Shown here piece after piece: positions 43,204 to 51,986 of a stretch of 64,000 nucleotides of DNA. The notes beneath the pieces are model-generated. The model was not told the DNA's origin. It saw nothing but the letters and a program-made list of their open reading frames with translations, and ran no database searches. How positions within the stretch are numbered: the stretch's first letter is position 1; every line of letters starts with the position of its first letter. The translations under genes and the position numbers were made by a program. This stretch comes from CAYRFF01 sp964423575 (lineage in GTDB: Bacteria > Bacteroidota > Bacteroidia > Chitinophagales > Saprospiraceae): the NCBI GenBank assembly GCA_964423575.1, contig CAYRFF010000009.1, positions 1 to 64,000 of the forward strand. Reading direction: 5' to 3'.

Positions 43204-43791
43204 TCAATCAATTTTTGCAAGTTCGTCATTTATGTATTCATAAATCTCTGCAAAAAATAGATTAAACTGTTTATTGAAATAATTGAAGTTATCCTGTACT
43301 ACATCAATAGACTTATAAAAACGTGAAGGGAACTTTGTCCTTCTGTCCATCCTGTCCATGATGTCATTCAGACCACTGATTGATCTGTAAACAGATAGCC
43401 ATCGATGAGAAATCATGGTTTCTATATGCTTCCTTTCCCTATCCGGCAGATACCTAACAAATCTTCCCAGAACAATATAAACATATTGGCAAAATTGTTC
43501 GTATTCCATATCCGAATACGTTTTCCAGTTATAGCTAAGGAAATAATCAAGGATAATATCCAGAGCTACAGGAGCATATTTTCCCTGAGACTCCCAGAGC
43601 AATTCATTAAGGTCTTTCACAATGGGATGATTATCTGTGAAGTTATCAATTTTCAAATGTATCTCCACACCGCGTTGCATAAGATCGGGTAACTTCTTCA
43701 GCTCTTTCAGGCTGAGAAAATCCGTAAAAAAATTCCCGGCCATTATTTCGGGTTTTTCTCCGGACAGTAAGAGATGTGCCAGATAATTCAT
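43204..43791 (-). CDS. acyl carrier protein phosphodiesterase (AcpH-like)
   Basis: A 195-residue HD-like hydrolase of the DUF479/AcpH family that removes 4'-phosphopantetheine from ACP. Family blocks: MNYLAHLLLSGEKPEIMAGNF at the start (GNFFTDF motif), KIDNFTDNHPIV near 49-60, APVALDIILDYFLSYNW near 75-91. The metal ligands Asp, His and Asp lie in these blocks. Encoded upstream of argS with a 107-bp gap, so not clearly in its operon. Confidence 0.85.
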   Translation of the reverse strand: MNYLAHLLLSGEKPEIMAGNFFTDFLSLKELKKLPDLMQRGVEIHLKIDNFTDNHPIVKDLNELLWESQGKYAPVALDIILDYFLSYNWKTYSDMEYEQFCQYVYIVLGRFVRYLPDRERKHIETMISHRWLSVYRSISGLNDIMDRMDRRTKFPSRFYKSIDVVQDNFNYFNKQFNLFFAEIYEYINDELAKID

Positions 43792-43887
43792 TCCTGCAAT
43801 TTACAAATTCTACATATTATAACAAAATCTAATGTATCATATAGAAAAACACATATTAAATCTGCTCTTGTACAGAGTAAATATTCT

Positions 43888-43918
43888 TTTAGATTAAGCG
43901 AAGAAAAGCTTACCTTTG
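43888..43918 (+). promoter_or_regulatory. promoter of ychF
   Basis: TTTA (43888-43891), 19 nt, TACCTTTG (43911-43918); the -7 box is an exact match, 25 nt before the ATG. Confidence 0.65.
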
Positions 43919-43943
43919 CAGCCAAATTAAAAAATAGCGTGAA

Positions 43944-45044
43944 ATGTCTTTAAAATGTGGAATAGTGGGGCTTCCCAACGTAGGAAAATCAACCTTATTT
44001 AATGCACTTACAAAAGCAGGAGCTTTGTCTGCAAATTATCCATTTGCAACCAAGGATCCCAATGTGGGAATGATCCGTGTGCCGGATGAGCGTCTGGATA
44101 AGCTTGCCGAATGCGTTAAACCACAACGCACTCTGCCTACTACTGTAGAAATTGTAGATATTGCAGGATTGATTAAGGGAGCCAGTAAAGGAGAAGGACT
44201 TGGAAACCAGTTTCTTGCCAACATTCGCGAGGTAGATGCAATTATCCACGTTGTAAGATGTTTTGAAGATGACAACATCATTCACGTTGATGGTAAAATT
44301 GACCCTGTTTCAGATAAGGAAGTAGTAGATACAGAATTGCTTTTGAAAGATTTAGAAACGGTAGAAAGAAGATGCGACAGATTAAGAAAATCTTCCAAAA
44401 GCGGGGATAAAATGGAAATGTCGCGTCTAAATATATGCGAAGCCATTCTCAAGCATCTTGAAGACGGGAAACCGGCCAGAACATTTGAAGATGATTCAGA
44501 AATTGCATTGGAATTACTGAGGGACATGATGCTGCTTACGGGGAAGCCGATTTTATACGTATGTAACGTTGATGAAGCTTCTGTGGTAGATGGGAACGAA
44601 CATACTAGAGCATTTGCGGAAGCTATAAAAGATGAAAATGCAGAGATCCTTCTTGTCAGCGCAGATATAGAAGCAGAAATTATAAATCTAGATTCCGAAG
44701 AAGAAAAAATGATGTTTCTCGAGGAAATGGGCTTACAAAAGCCAGGTGTAGATCGGCTCATCTTATCCTCGTATAAGTTGCTCAATCTCATCACTTACTT
44801 TACTGCCGGAGTTAAAGAGGTACGCGCATGGACTATCAGAAAAGGTACCAAAGCTCCTCAGGCAGCAGGTGTGATTCACTCGGACTTTGAAAAAGGGTTT
44901 ATCCGCGCAGAGATTATAGCTTATAAAGATTTTATCAAATATGGCTCTGAAGCTGCTGTTAAAGAAGCAGGGAAATTACACATCGAAGGGAAAGAATATG
45001 TTATGCAAGATGGGGACGTAGTCGAATTCCTCTTTAATGTATAG
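43944..45044 (+). CDS. ychF: YchF/Ola1-family ribosome-associated ATPase
   Basis: A 366-residue Obg-related NTPase with ATP preference. G1 GLPNVGKSTLFNALTKAG near 8-25, G3 region DIAGLIKGASKGEGLGNQFL, and the altered G4 NVDE (YVCNVDEA) that favours ATP. A coiled-coil insert (about 130-200) is present, and the C-terminal TGS domain has TYFTAGVKEVRAWTIRKG. It associates with ribosomes and redox response. Monocistronic with its own promoter. Confidence 0.96.
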   Translation: MSLKCGIVGLPNVGKSTLFNALTKAGALSANYPFATKDPNVGMIRVPDERLDKLAECVKPQRTLPTTVEIVDIAGLIKGASKGEGLGNQFLANIREVDAIIHVVRCFEDDNIIHVDGKIDPVSDKEVVDTELLLKDLETVERRCDRLRKSSKSGDKMEMSRLNICEAILKHLEDGKPARTFEDDSEIALELLRDMMLLTGKPILYVCNVDEASVVDGNEHTRAFAEAIKDENAEILLVSADIEAEIINLDSEEEKMMFLEEMGLQKPGVDRLILSSYKLLNLITYFTAGVKEVRAWTIRKGTKAPQAAGVIHSDFEKGFIRAEIIAYKDFIKYGSEAAVKEAGKLHIEGKEYVMQDGDVVEFLFNV

Positions 45045-45174
45045 AACTTCCGCTGATATGTTAAAATAAATGTTAAATATTACTTAAACCGTTAATTTTC
45101 TTTGCTAAACAGCTATCTTTTGATGTTAATGCTGTGTAAAACGGATAAGGGATATTTCAAAAAGTCATTTTAGC

Positions 45175-45674
45175 ATGCGGTTTTTGCTTTTTATAATTTC
45201 AATAATTGTTTTCTCTACGACCACACACGGGCAGGCTGGTATCAAATGGATGACCATAGAAGAAGCCATAGAAGCTCAACAAGTTCATAAGAAGAAAATC
45301 TTTATCGATATGTATACTGACTGGTGTGGTTGGTGTAAACGTATGGATGCTACCACTTTTAAGGATAGCGCAATTATTGCCAAATTGAATTCAGAATATT
45401 ATCCGGTTAAATTCAATGCAGAAAAAAATGAAGTCATTACTTTCAAAGGCGAGAAATATAAGCTTATCCGCCGTGGAAAGAGTAAGTACCATGAACTCGC
45501 AGTAGAATTTATGAAAAACAGTAGCAGGCCCGGACTCTCCTATCCTACTTTTATTTTCCTGGATGAAGATTTAAATACAATCCAACCAATAAAGGGCTAC
45601 AAAACAGTGGAACAACTACTTCCTATACTGGATTACTTTGGACATGATTACCACAAGCAGCAAAGCTGGAATGA
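45175..45674 (+). CDS. thioredoxin-family periplasmic protein, 3' end lost in assembly gap
   Basis: At least 166 residues, partial. Signal peptide to about THGQ (residue 20), then a thioredoxin-like fold with KKIFIDMYTDWCGWCKRMDA; the CGWC active site is near residues 51-54. SYPTFIFLDEDLNTIQPIKGY supplies the cis-Pro region. It probably reduces or isomerises disulfides in the periplasm. The reading frame runs into 100 N just after QQSWN, where proteins of this type normally end, so only a few residues are likely missing. The apparent continuation beyond the gap is not believable. Confidence 0.82.
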
Positions 45675-45774
45675 NNNNNNNNNNNNNNNNNNNNNNNNNN
45701 NNNNNNNNNNNNNNNNNNNNNNNNNNNNNNNNNNNNNNNNNNNNNNNNNNNNNNNNNNNNNNNNNNNNNNNNNN
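45675..45774. other. assembly gap (100 N)
   Basis: Exactly 100 N, the usual placeholder for a scaffold gap of unknown length. It abuts the tandem repeat array, a likely reason for the assembly failure. Confidence 0.99.
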
Positions 45775-46354
45775 TCGAGTGCATTCGTAAACGAATGCCG
45801 CCTCAATGACCGTATAGCAACAGCTGAATTAAATGATGTACATCCTGTCGAGTGCATTCGTAAAAGGCCAATCTATTATTAAACGACTTTGCTTCAAGTC
45901 AAGTGTATTACTTGCTGCTCGACGGAGCTCGCAGTTCCTTCGTCTATGGTCGATTTACGACCATAGGTCTCTTTTACGCAGAGACTGAACTCAGTCACCT
46001 CAATGACCGTGTAGCAGCAGCCGAATTAAATGATGTACATCCTGTCGAGTGCATTCGCAAAAGGCTCATCTATTATTAAACGACTTTGCTTCAAGTCAAG
46101 TGTACTTGCTGCTCGACGGAGATCAGTCTATAGTCCGCCTAAGGCGTGACCCTTCGTCTATGGTCGACTTACGACCGTAGGTCTCTGCTACGCAGAGACT
46201 ACACTCAGTCACCTCAATGACTGTATTGCATCAACCGTATTAAATGATTTACATTCTGTCGAGTGCATTCGTAAGTAATAGACGGTAGGTCAATAAATTA
46301 TTAAATGAATTAGTTTCAACTCAAGTGCATTACTTACTACAAGAGGTTCGTAGT
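45775..46354. repeat. tandem array of about 200-bp hairpin-rich units
   Basis: Each unit begins CCTCAATGAC (45801, 45998, 46212), giving units of 197 and 214 bp and a third, diverged partial copy. Shared landmarks are TTAAATGATGTACATCCTG, TCGAGTGCATTCG and AAACGACTTTGCTTCAAGTC. Hairpins inside include GCATTCG-TAAA-CGAATGC (45781-45798), CTATGGTCG paired with CGACCATAG, GTCTCTGC-TAC-GCAGAGAC and CGCC-TAA-GGCG. A copy fragment touches the gap, so the array probably extends into it. No coding sequence recognised in the gene-free span 45775-46363. Confidence 0.85.
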
Positions 46355-46363
46355 TTTTTAGAC

Positions 46364-47053
46364 TTAATCTTTCTTCTTAAAAATGTCGAATGGCGATTTC
46401 TTTTTTTCCGGTTCAGGTTCCTTTTTGCTCTTCCGGCTGCTGCCATTATTTTTATTCTTAGTCTTATCCGCTTTAGCCTTAGCTTTTTCTTTAGCCTTTT
46501 TCTCCTTGGCTTTCACCTTCTTTTTCTTCTCCTTCTCCTTTTGTCGTTTCTTTTTAATTTTCTCCCTATCCTCTTTCTTTAAAGGATTTAGGCTCCGTTT
46601 ATTAATTACATATCGTGCAGAAACCGCAGAACTAAAGTGCATCGGCTTATCATGATTATACACATTTATCGTAGGAGTTAAATCCCAGGAAATATTCAAT
46701 CGGTTAATAGTTATTTCAAGTCCACCGATTAAATCTACGCCTACCGCTATCCCATTATCCTTTACCGCCTCATCTTTAAAAGCGAGTTGCGCACCGGCTC
46801 CATAGTAAAAATTCATGCGTCTGCTGAGTACCGGATTATGAAACTGAAAAGTTAAATCCACTGCCCCGTTATATGGTTTATAGTTATTAGTAAGCATAAG
46901 TTCTGCCGTTATCCGATCAGCCAAGCGTTGCTTAAAAGTCAATCCCCATTCCGAGCCAAAACGCATTCCGCCAGCCGTATTGTAGGATTGTCCATTAGCT
47001 TCCGCAAATGACAGTATAGTCAGCAACAATAACAGTATTCTTAAATTCCTCAT
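46364..47053 (-). CDS. beta-barrel-like envelope protein with lysine-rich C-terminal tail
   Basis: 229 residues. Signal peptide to about ANGQ (residue 21). Residues 22-150 have the alternating pattern and aromatic girdles of a small outer-membrane barrel: MRFGSEWGLTFKQRL, MNFYYGAGAQLAF, GVDLIGGLEITINRLNISWDL. From about 155 to the end it is almost only Lys, Glu, Ala, Arg: KKKRQKEKEKKKKVKAKEK, closing with FDIFKKKD. Such barrels are often named porin-like or PorT-like; no firm family. The tail would lie in the periplasm or on the surface and carry a large positive charge. Promoter box upstream. Confidence 0.78.
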   Translation of the reverse strand: MRNLRILLLLLTILSFAEANGQSYNTAGGMRFGSEWGLTFKQRLADRITAELMLTNNYKPYNGAVDLTFQFHNPVLSRRMNFYYGAGAQLAFKDEAVKDNGIAVGVDLIGGLEITINRLNISWDLTPTINVYNHDKPMHFSSAVSARYVINKRSLNPLKKEDREKIKKKRQKEKEKKKKVKAKEKKAKEKAKAKADKTKNKNNGSSRKSKKEPEPEKKKSPFDIFKKKD

Positions 47054-47113
47054 TCGTTTAATATTTCATCGCAATCAGCTAACATCCTTTTTATCAGGCG
47101 CGTCCATCTTGCA

Positions 47114-47121
47114 CAAATCTA
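47114..47121 (-). promoter_or_regulatory. -7 box upstream of the barrel-like gene
   Basis: Minus strand TAGATTTG matches TAnnTTTG, 61 nt before the ATG. The -33 half is weak. Confidence 0.45.
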
Positions 47122-47258
47122 ATTCTTAACTAGATCAGACTTCACTTTATTTTAAAGTGCTGATGAATTCAGCACTATAAAATTTCAAATATAAAATTTT
47201 AAATCTTCCTACTGAGAATATATTAAGGGAGCACAGAAACAATCGCTGGCAAATTGCT

Positions 47259-47266
47259 TATCTTTG
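47259..47266 (+). promoter_or_regulatory. -7 box of the methyltransferase operon
   Basis: TATCTTTG, exact match, 62 nt before ATG 47329. An in-frame TTG at 47254 is upstream of it and cannot be the start if this promoter is used. Confidence 0.55.
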
Positions 47267-47328
47267 AAACTGATTTTATCAAACGGAATTTAATAGGATT
47301 ATATTTGGTTCCGGATGCAATTAAAAAT

Positions 47329-48138
47329 ATGCAGATCCCTTTCAAAGAAGTGTGGTACTATTATCAAAATGCAGATACAATTTACAAAGTGCATTCCCCC
47401 TTTCTTTACGAACTCATCAACTACATAAAGGACAAATCCAGAAAGGATAGCATCTTTGACAGAATAGAGAAAAAAAGGATGGAACTCCTTAAGGATTACT
47501 CCGTTATCCTCAGGAAGGATTATGGTGCAGGCAGCCGGAACTCTAAGACTAATGAACGTAGAATAAAGGATATTGCCGGTACGGATTTAAGCTCCGCAAT
47601 TCAATGTCGAGAATTATTCAGACTTACAGAATTCTGCGCACCTAAAAACATCCTGGAATTTGGGACTTCATTGGGCATTTCTACTGCATATCTCGCTGCT
47701 GCAAGAAGAGACGCAAAATTTGACACAGTTGAAGCTGATCCCAATCTTGTCAACATAGCAAAGGCAATTGTAGAAGAACTCAATTTAAATCAGATCAATT
47801 TTCATAATATGACCTTCTCGGATTTCCTGGCTTTTGCAGACGGACCTTATGATTTGGTTTTCCTGGATGGGCACCACACGTATAAACACACAATTGAATA
47901 TGCGACACAACTCGAGAAAATGATGCCGGAATACTCTTATATGATTATCGACGATATATTGTGGTCCTCAGACATGTTCAAAGCCTGGAAAGAATTGAGA
48001 AATTCAGGAAAATGGAATGCAAGCGTTACTTTCCATAACTACGGAATACTTATAAAAAATCCCGAAATTCTTGAATCAATCCATATAAACTACGTTCCAC
48101 TGTGGAGCAAACCCTGGCAAATGAGATTTTCAGTTTAA
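47329..48138 (+). CDS. class I SAM-dependent methyltransferase
   Basis: A 269-residue Rossmann methyltransferase. Motif I ILEFGTSLGISTAYLA, acidic motif II FDTVEADPNL, and DLVFLDGHHTYKHTIEYATQ with MIIDDILWSSDM resemble the O-methyltransferase (catechol/caffeoyl type) subgroup with metal-binding Asp residues. The N-terminal 90 residues carry a helical cap (SPFLYELINYIKDKSRK). Substrate unknown. Start set at ATG 47329 because the upstream frame overlaps the promoter; other starts such as TTG cannot be excluded. Followed by a kdsC-like gene after 67 bp. Confidence 0.85.
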   Translation: MQIPFKEVWYYYQNADTIYKVHSPFLYELINYIKDKSRKDSIFDRIEKKRMELLKDYSVILRKDYGAGSRNSKTNERRIKDIAGTDLSSAIQCRELFRLTEFCAPKNILEFGTSLGISTAYLAAARRDAKFDTVEADPNLVNIAKAIVEELNLNQINFHNMTFSDFLAFADGPYDLVFLDGHHTYKHTIEYATQLEKMMPEYSYMIIDDILWSSDMFKAWKELRNSGKWNASVTFHNYGILIKNPEILESIHINYVPLWSKPWQMRFSV

Positions 48139-48205
48139 AAATACCAGCTTGGCTTAAAAAGTGGCATATTTGAGTTCATGGAATCGGTATAAAGAAAGAG
48201 AAGAA

Positions 48206-48712
48206 ATGCAGAGTGACAAAGAATTCTTTACAGAAGCGATAAAAGCCATCTCCCTTGACGTAGATGGCGTATTTACCACGGGAGACATCCTTGTTACGGA
48301 GTCAGGAAAACTACTCAGGACGATGAATACAAAGGATGGTTACGCTTTCAGGCAATTAATTTCAACCGGATTCCCGATCTCAATTATCACCGGTGGCAAA
48401 TCCGAGGGAGTTGTCAGGCGTTTCAGAGATCTTGGACTGGAGGATGTTTTCACCGGGGCAGAAGATAAGGTTCCGGTATTTCTTCAGTGGTGTAAAGACA
48501 AGAACCTGGATCCTTCATCAGTGCTATACGTAGGAGATGATATTCCGGATAGAAAAGTGATGGAAGTTTCAGGCTTTTCTGCTTGTCCTGCAGATGCAGT
48601 CCCTGAGGTAAAAGAAAAAAGTGGATATATCTCCCCTTACGACGGAGGCAGAGGTTGTATACGCGATATATGTGAACAGATTCTTAAGTCACGCAATCTA
48701 TGGAATCTGTAA
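48206..48712 (+). CDS. KdsC-like HAD phosphatase
   Basis: A 168-residue C0-type HAD phosphatase. Motif I SLDVDGVFTTGD (Asp nucleophile and acid), motif II ISIITGGKSEGV, Lys region GAEDKVPVF, motif IV YVGDDIPDRKVM. The family includes 3-deoxy-manno-octulosonate 8-phosphate phosphatase (LPS core) and related sugar phosphatases. Start placed at ATG 48206; a GTG 45 nt upstream is in frame but adds a non-homologous extension. Followed by ubiA-like and maf genes, 13 bp and overlap. Confidence 0.87.
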   Translation: MQSDKEFFTEAIKAISLDVDGVFTTGDILVTESGKLLRTMNTKDGYAFRQLISTGFPISIITGGKSEGVVRRFRDLGLEDVFTGAEDKVPVFLQWCKDKNLDPSSVLYVGDDIPDRKVMEVSGFSACPADAVPEVKEKSGYISPYDGGRGCIRDICEQILKSRNLWNL

Positions 48713-48725
48713 AATTTATAAAAAG

Positions 48726-49646
48726 GTGAAAGACTTATTCAGATTACTTAGGTGGAAAAACTTGCTTATCATAGCATTGGCGCAGTACTTTGTCGAGTAT
48801 TTGCTGATAAGACCAGGTTTATATGAACATAGTCTATTCCCCTACCTTTCACATTTCCAATTTTTCCTCTTGGTTCTATGTACAGTTATTATCGCAGCTG
48901 GAGGAAACGTCGTCAATGATTTATACGATGTTGAAATCGATAAAATCAACAAGCCTGACAGAAGAATAATTGCGCATAAGATATCCATCGAACACGGATA
49001 TCGCTTTTATTTTACTCTTGTGGCTAGTGGTGCATTAATTGCAATTTTCCTCGCCTATCAAGTTGGAAAATTAAGCCTCTTTATCATTTACCCGCTTGCT
49101 GTTGGAATGCTGTGGTCATACTCAAGATGGTTTAAACGACTGCCTTTATCAGGAAACCTAATAGTGTCCGTATTTACAGCCTGTATTCCTTTAATTCTCC
49201 TGATTCCGGAATGGAAAAATGTTATTGAACCCGGTTTCAGGACGAGTATTTACTTGTTTACAGTTTTTGGTTTTTCCTACTTTGCCTTTATTACCAATCT
49301 CATCCGTGAAGTAGTGAAAGACGTAGAAGATCTGGAAGGCGATGCGGCTGTCGGTGCAGTAACTATTCCTACAGTATTCGGCATCCAAAGGTCGAGGCGA
49401 TTTATCCTACAATTATCCGGATTTATGTTGCTTTCATTTATACTCTGGACTGCATTTCTGTATAAATATATGTCACTGGGATTAATTCTGTATTTTACTT
49501 TACTAATAATTCCCGCAACTATCTATCTGATTATAATAACTGCAAGGTCTACCAGTAAAGAGGACTTTCACAGAATAAGTATGGGCCTGAAAGGCTTGAT
49601 GGTCCTGGGATTATTTTATCTGGTTGTCCTTAATTTAAGTATATGA
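48726..49646 (+). CDS. UbiA-family prenyltransferase
   Basis: 306 residues with about nine membrane helices. First Asp-rich motif NVVNDLYDVEIDKINKPDR and second motif REVVKDVEDLEGDAAVG are both intact, binding Mg and the prenyl diphosphate. Related proteins are often annotated as geranylgeranylglycerol-phosphate geranylgeranyltransferase-like; prenyl acceptor unknown. The GTG at 48726 (VKDLFRLLRWKNLL) is chosen, since longer frames overlap the kdsC-like gene by 90 bp. Stop overlaps the maf start (ATGA). Confidence 0.85.
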   Translation: MKDLFRLLRWKNLLIIALAQYFVEYLLIRPGLYEHSLFPYLSHFQFFLLVLCTVIIAAGGNVVNDLYDVEIDKINKPDRRIIAHKISIEHGYRFYFTLVASGALIAIFLAYQVGKLSLFIIYPLAVGMLWSYSRWFKRLPLSGNLIVSVFTACIPLILLIPEWKNVIEPGFRTSIYLFTVFGFSYFAFITNLIREVVKDVEDLEGDAAVGAVTIPTVFGIQRSRRFILQLSGFMLLSFILWTAFLYKYMSLGLILYFTLLIIPATIYLIIITARSTSKEDFHRISMGLKGLMVLGLFYLVVLNLSI

Positions 49647-50215
49647 ATAAAAACAAAATCATACGACTTGCTTCTTCTTCACCTCGAAGGCAGCAACTTC
49701 TGGAACAGTTGGATCTGGGCTTTACTGTGCACAAAGTAACATTTGACGAAAGTCACCCACAATCAATGAATGGCAGAGAGGCTATTGAGTATATTATTTC
49801 AAAAAAGCTCAATTCAGCATTGCAGCAGATAAAGGATGACGGGATAATTCTCTGTGCTGATACGATTGTGTTGCTAGGTGATAAAATTCTTGAAAAGCCG
49901 CAGAATGCTGTTTCCGCAAAAGAAACTCTGGGCATATTGTCAGGTAATGAGCATCAAGTTTTAACTGCAGTGGCAATGTCTGATCATATTAAAACGGTAT
50001 CATTCATTTGCGAAAGCATAGTCAAATTCTCAGAAATCTCACAGGAAGATATCGACTACTATGTGGAAAAATACAATCCACTGGATAAAGCAGGCTCTTA
50101 TGCGATTCAAGAATGGATCGGACATGCGCATGTAATCGAAATCAGGGGTAACTATAACAATATTATGGGTCTGCCCACTCAAAGGGTCTATCAAGAGATA
50201 ATCAACTGGGATTAA
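49643..50215 (+). CDS. Maf-family nucleotide pyrophosphatase
   Basis: A 190-residue HAM1-like fold enzyme hydrolysing dTTP, UTP or modified nucleotides (YhdE/YceF type). Signature LASSSPRRQQLLEQLDLGF near 8-26, DESHP near 35, ILCADTIVLLGDKILEKP near 69-86, SYAIQEW and NIMGLPTQRVYQEI. Family may also link to septum control. Coupled to ubiA-like by ATGA overlap. Its stop overlaps the stop of the convergent folD as TTAA. A copy of ATTTGCGAAAGC lies at 50006-50017. Confidence 0.92.
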   Translation: MNKNKIIRLASSSPRRQQLLEQLDLGFTVHKVTFDESHPQSMNGREAIEYIISKKLNSALQQIKDDGIILCADTIVLLGDKILEKPQNAVSAKETLGILSGNEHQVLTAVAMSDHIKTVSFICESIVKFSEISQEDIDYYVEKYNPLDKAGSYAIQEWIGHAHVIEIRGNYNNIMGLPTQRVYQEIINWD

Positions 50216-51096
50216 TCAGGATAAACTTCTTTACGTGCTGCTTTTAAAGTATTTAACAAGAGTGACACGACAGTCATCAGTCCTACTCCACCGGGAACGG
50301 GAGTGATAGCACTGCAATAATCTTTCAAATCTTCGTAATCAGCATCGCCTACAAGGCGGTACCCTTTCTTTTTAGTTGCATCTTCAATCCTGTTTATCCC
50401 CACATCAATTACGACCACTCCTTCTTTCAACATTGAGCGCTTCAGATAATTAGCCTGCCCAATCGCAGCGATGACGATATCAGCCTCACGTAAATAAAGC
50501 TCGGCATCTTTGGTACCACTATGAACAACTGTTACTGTGCAGTTTCCAGGATTCCTCTTAGAAGAAAGAAGTATGCTTATCGGTCTTCCTACAATTGCAG
50601 ACCTCCCAAGCACCACGCAATTTTTACCGGAGGTTTCGATTTCATAATACTCAAGAATTTTAAGAATTCCATAAGGTGTCGCGGAAATATATGCAGGAAG
50701 TCCTAGCATCATTCTACCGAGATTTTCCGGATGAAAGCCATCCACGTCCTTCCTGGGTTCAATTGCGAGGTTCACCTTATCTGCATCAATATGTTTTGGT
50801 AGAGGAAGCTGAACTATGAAGCCATCCACATCTCTATCCGCATTTAATTTACGGACAGTATTCAATAATTCATCTTCGGAAGTATCCTTAGGCAAGTGTA
50901 ATAAAGTCGCTTTCATATTTACCTCTTGACAACTTTTCATCTTACTATTTACATAAGTGGCTGATGCAGTATTGTCACCGACGAGAACTGTAACAAGATG
51001 TGGGGCTCTGTTATCATCGCGGATGTATTCTTCTACTTCCTTTTTTATCTCTTCTTTAATAATTGTCGACAGTATTTTACCATTCAGGATTTTCAT
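50212..51096 (-). CDS. folD: bifunctional methylenetetrahydrofolate dehydrogenase/cyclohydrolase
   Basis: A 294-residue enzyme of one-carbon metabolism making 10-formyl-THF from 5,10-methylene-THF. Seen: HLVTVLVGDNTASATYVNSK near 33-52 (Lys for cyclohydrolase), VDGFIVQLPLPKHID, RKDVDGFHPENLG, VVLGRSAIVGRPISILL and ITPVPGGVGLMTVVSLL near the end. I use ATG 51096; an ATG 9 nt upstream is equally possible. Convergent with maf, sharing TTAA at the stops. Confidence 0.96.
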   Translation of the reverse strand: MKILNGKILSTIIKEEIKKEVEEYIRDDNRAPHLVTVLVGDNTASATYVNSKMKSCQEVNMKATLLHLPKDTSEDELLNTVRKLNADRDVDGFIVQLPLPKHIDADKVNLAIEPRKDVDGFHPENLGRMMLGLPAYISATPYGILKILEYYEIETSGKNCVVLGRSAIVGRPISILLSSKRNPGNCTVTVVHSGTKDAELYLREADIVIAAIGQANYLKRSMLKEGVVVIDVGINRIEDATKKKGYRLVGDADYEDLKDYCSAITPVPGGVGLMTVVSLLLNTLKAARKEVYPD

Positions 51097-51260
51097 AAGG
51101 ATCATTTATTTTTGTAACGAAAGCACAAGTTAGAAAAGAAAAAGAAAATATCGTAAGCAATATTAAAGTTTCAATAAAACAACAATTATATTTAGAATTC
51201 GTTTTAATTAATATGTAAAACGTACATAAAAACATTGCATGAAGGATTTAGTTATACTAT

Positions 51261-51274
51261 CTCGTTTTAACGAG
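51261..51274. promoter_or_regulatory. 14-bp palindrome upstream of the putative winged-helix gene
   Basis: CTCGTT-TT-AACGAG is a perfect dyad, about 77 bp before the ATG. Possible operator for autoregulation; no direct evidence. Confidence 0.35.
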
Positions 51275-51350
51275 GACAATTCTATTCATATTATCATTTA
51301 TAAATATCTTCTATTTATATCAAGCATCTATTTACAAAATTTTAAAAACA

Positions 51351-51866
51351 ATGGATAACTCAAATTTAACTCAATTAGAGATTAAGAATCTGATGAATTT
51401 ATATCAATCAGAAATTAAAAAACTATTATTTCAACTTTCTAAAACGCAGGAAACTCTGTCGGAGCTCAATTACATGTTGGAGAATCCTGAGGATATTAAT
51501 GCCTTTTTGAATGAAACGACTCCGCTTTATGGCCATAGTCCGTATAGTGGCCCTAGTGATCCGATAGACGGTTATGTCAGAAGGACAAAACGGAGAAGAC
51601 GTAGATCCAAGGGAGGTTATAAACTCAACGATTGGGATCTCTTTATTATAGAAACTATTCAAAATGCATCGGAGCCTCTTATTAATAAGGAAATCCACGA
51701 TGCAGCAGCAAAAGCATTTCCGGACGAAACAGAGGAAGAAATTAAGGGTAGGATTTCCCGCTCTATTCATAAACTTGCCAACAAGCGAAAAGTATTGTTA
51801 AAGCATAGGTATGAAGGAAGAGGATTTGCGTATACCGTAAATCCTTCCGCTAAATGGAAGGAGTGA
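51351..51866 (+). CDS. putative winged-helix DNA-binding protein with basic hinge
   Basis: 171 residues, no signal peptide. An N-terminal coiled-coil (about 1-45, LTQLEIKNLMNLYQSEIKKL), a Pro/Gly/Tyr linker, a strongly basic hinge RRTKRRRRRSKGGYK (about 77-91) and a C-terminal helical domain: DWDLFIIETIQNASEPLINKE, then RISRSIHKLANKRKVLLKHR, ending in a beta-hairpin (GRGFAYTVNP). The layout (helix, helix, long helix, two strands) fits a winged helix. I recognise no named family. DNA binding is an inference. Terminator follows. Confidence 0.75.
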   Translation: MDNSNLTQLEIKNLMNLYQSEIKKLLFQLSKTQETLSELNYMLENPEDINAFLNETTPLYGHSPYSGPSDPIDGYVRRTKRRRRRSKGGYKLNDWDLFIIETIQNASEPLINKEIHDAAAKAFPDETEEEIKGRISRSIHKLANKRKVLLKHRYEGRGFAYTVNPSAKWKE

Positions 51867-51909
51867 TTTAAGTGGCTAGCTTAGATTCAATGCCTGAATG
51901 TTAAAAAAT

Positions 51910-51941
51910 AAAACCTCTTTAGACTTATCTAAAGAGGTTTT
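51910..51941. terminator. bidirectional intrinsic terminator
   Basis: Perfect 14-bp stem (51910-51923 with 51928-51941), loop CTTA, ending in TTTTTTATT. It serves the winged-helix gene (plus) and the TonB-dependent receptor gene (minus). Confidence 0.92.
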
Positions 51942-51986
51942 TTATTATTGCCAAGATCGATGTGTTACTAAAAAGAATATTGATTC

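Noticed and set aside
45775..45882. Apparent continuation of the thioredoxin frame beyond the N gap
   Set aside because: The sequence after the gap is tandem repeat, not thioredoxin-like; the frame is joined only because N codons are read through.
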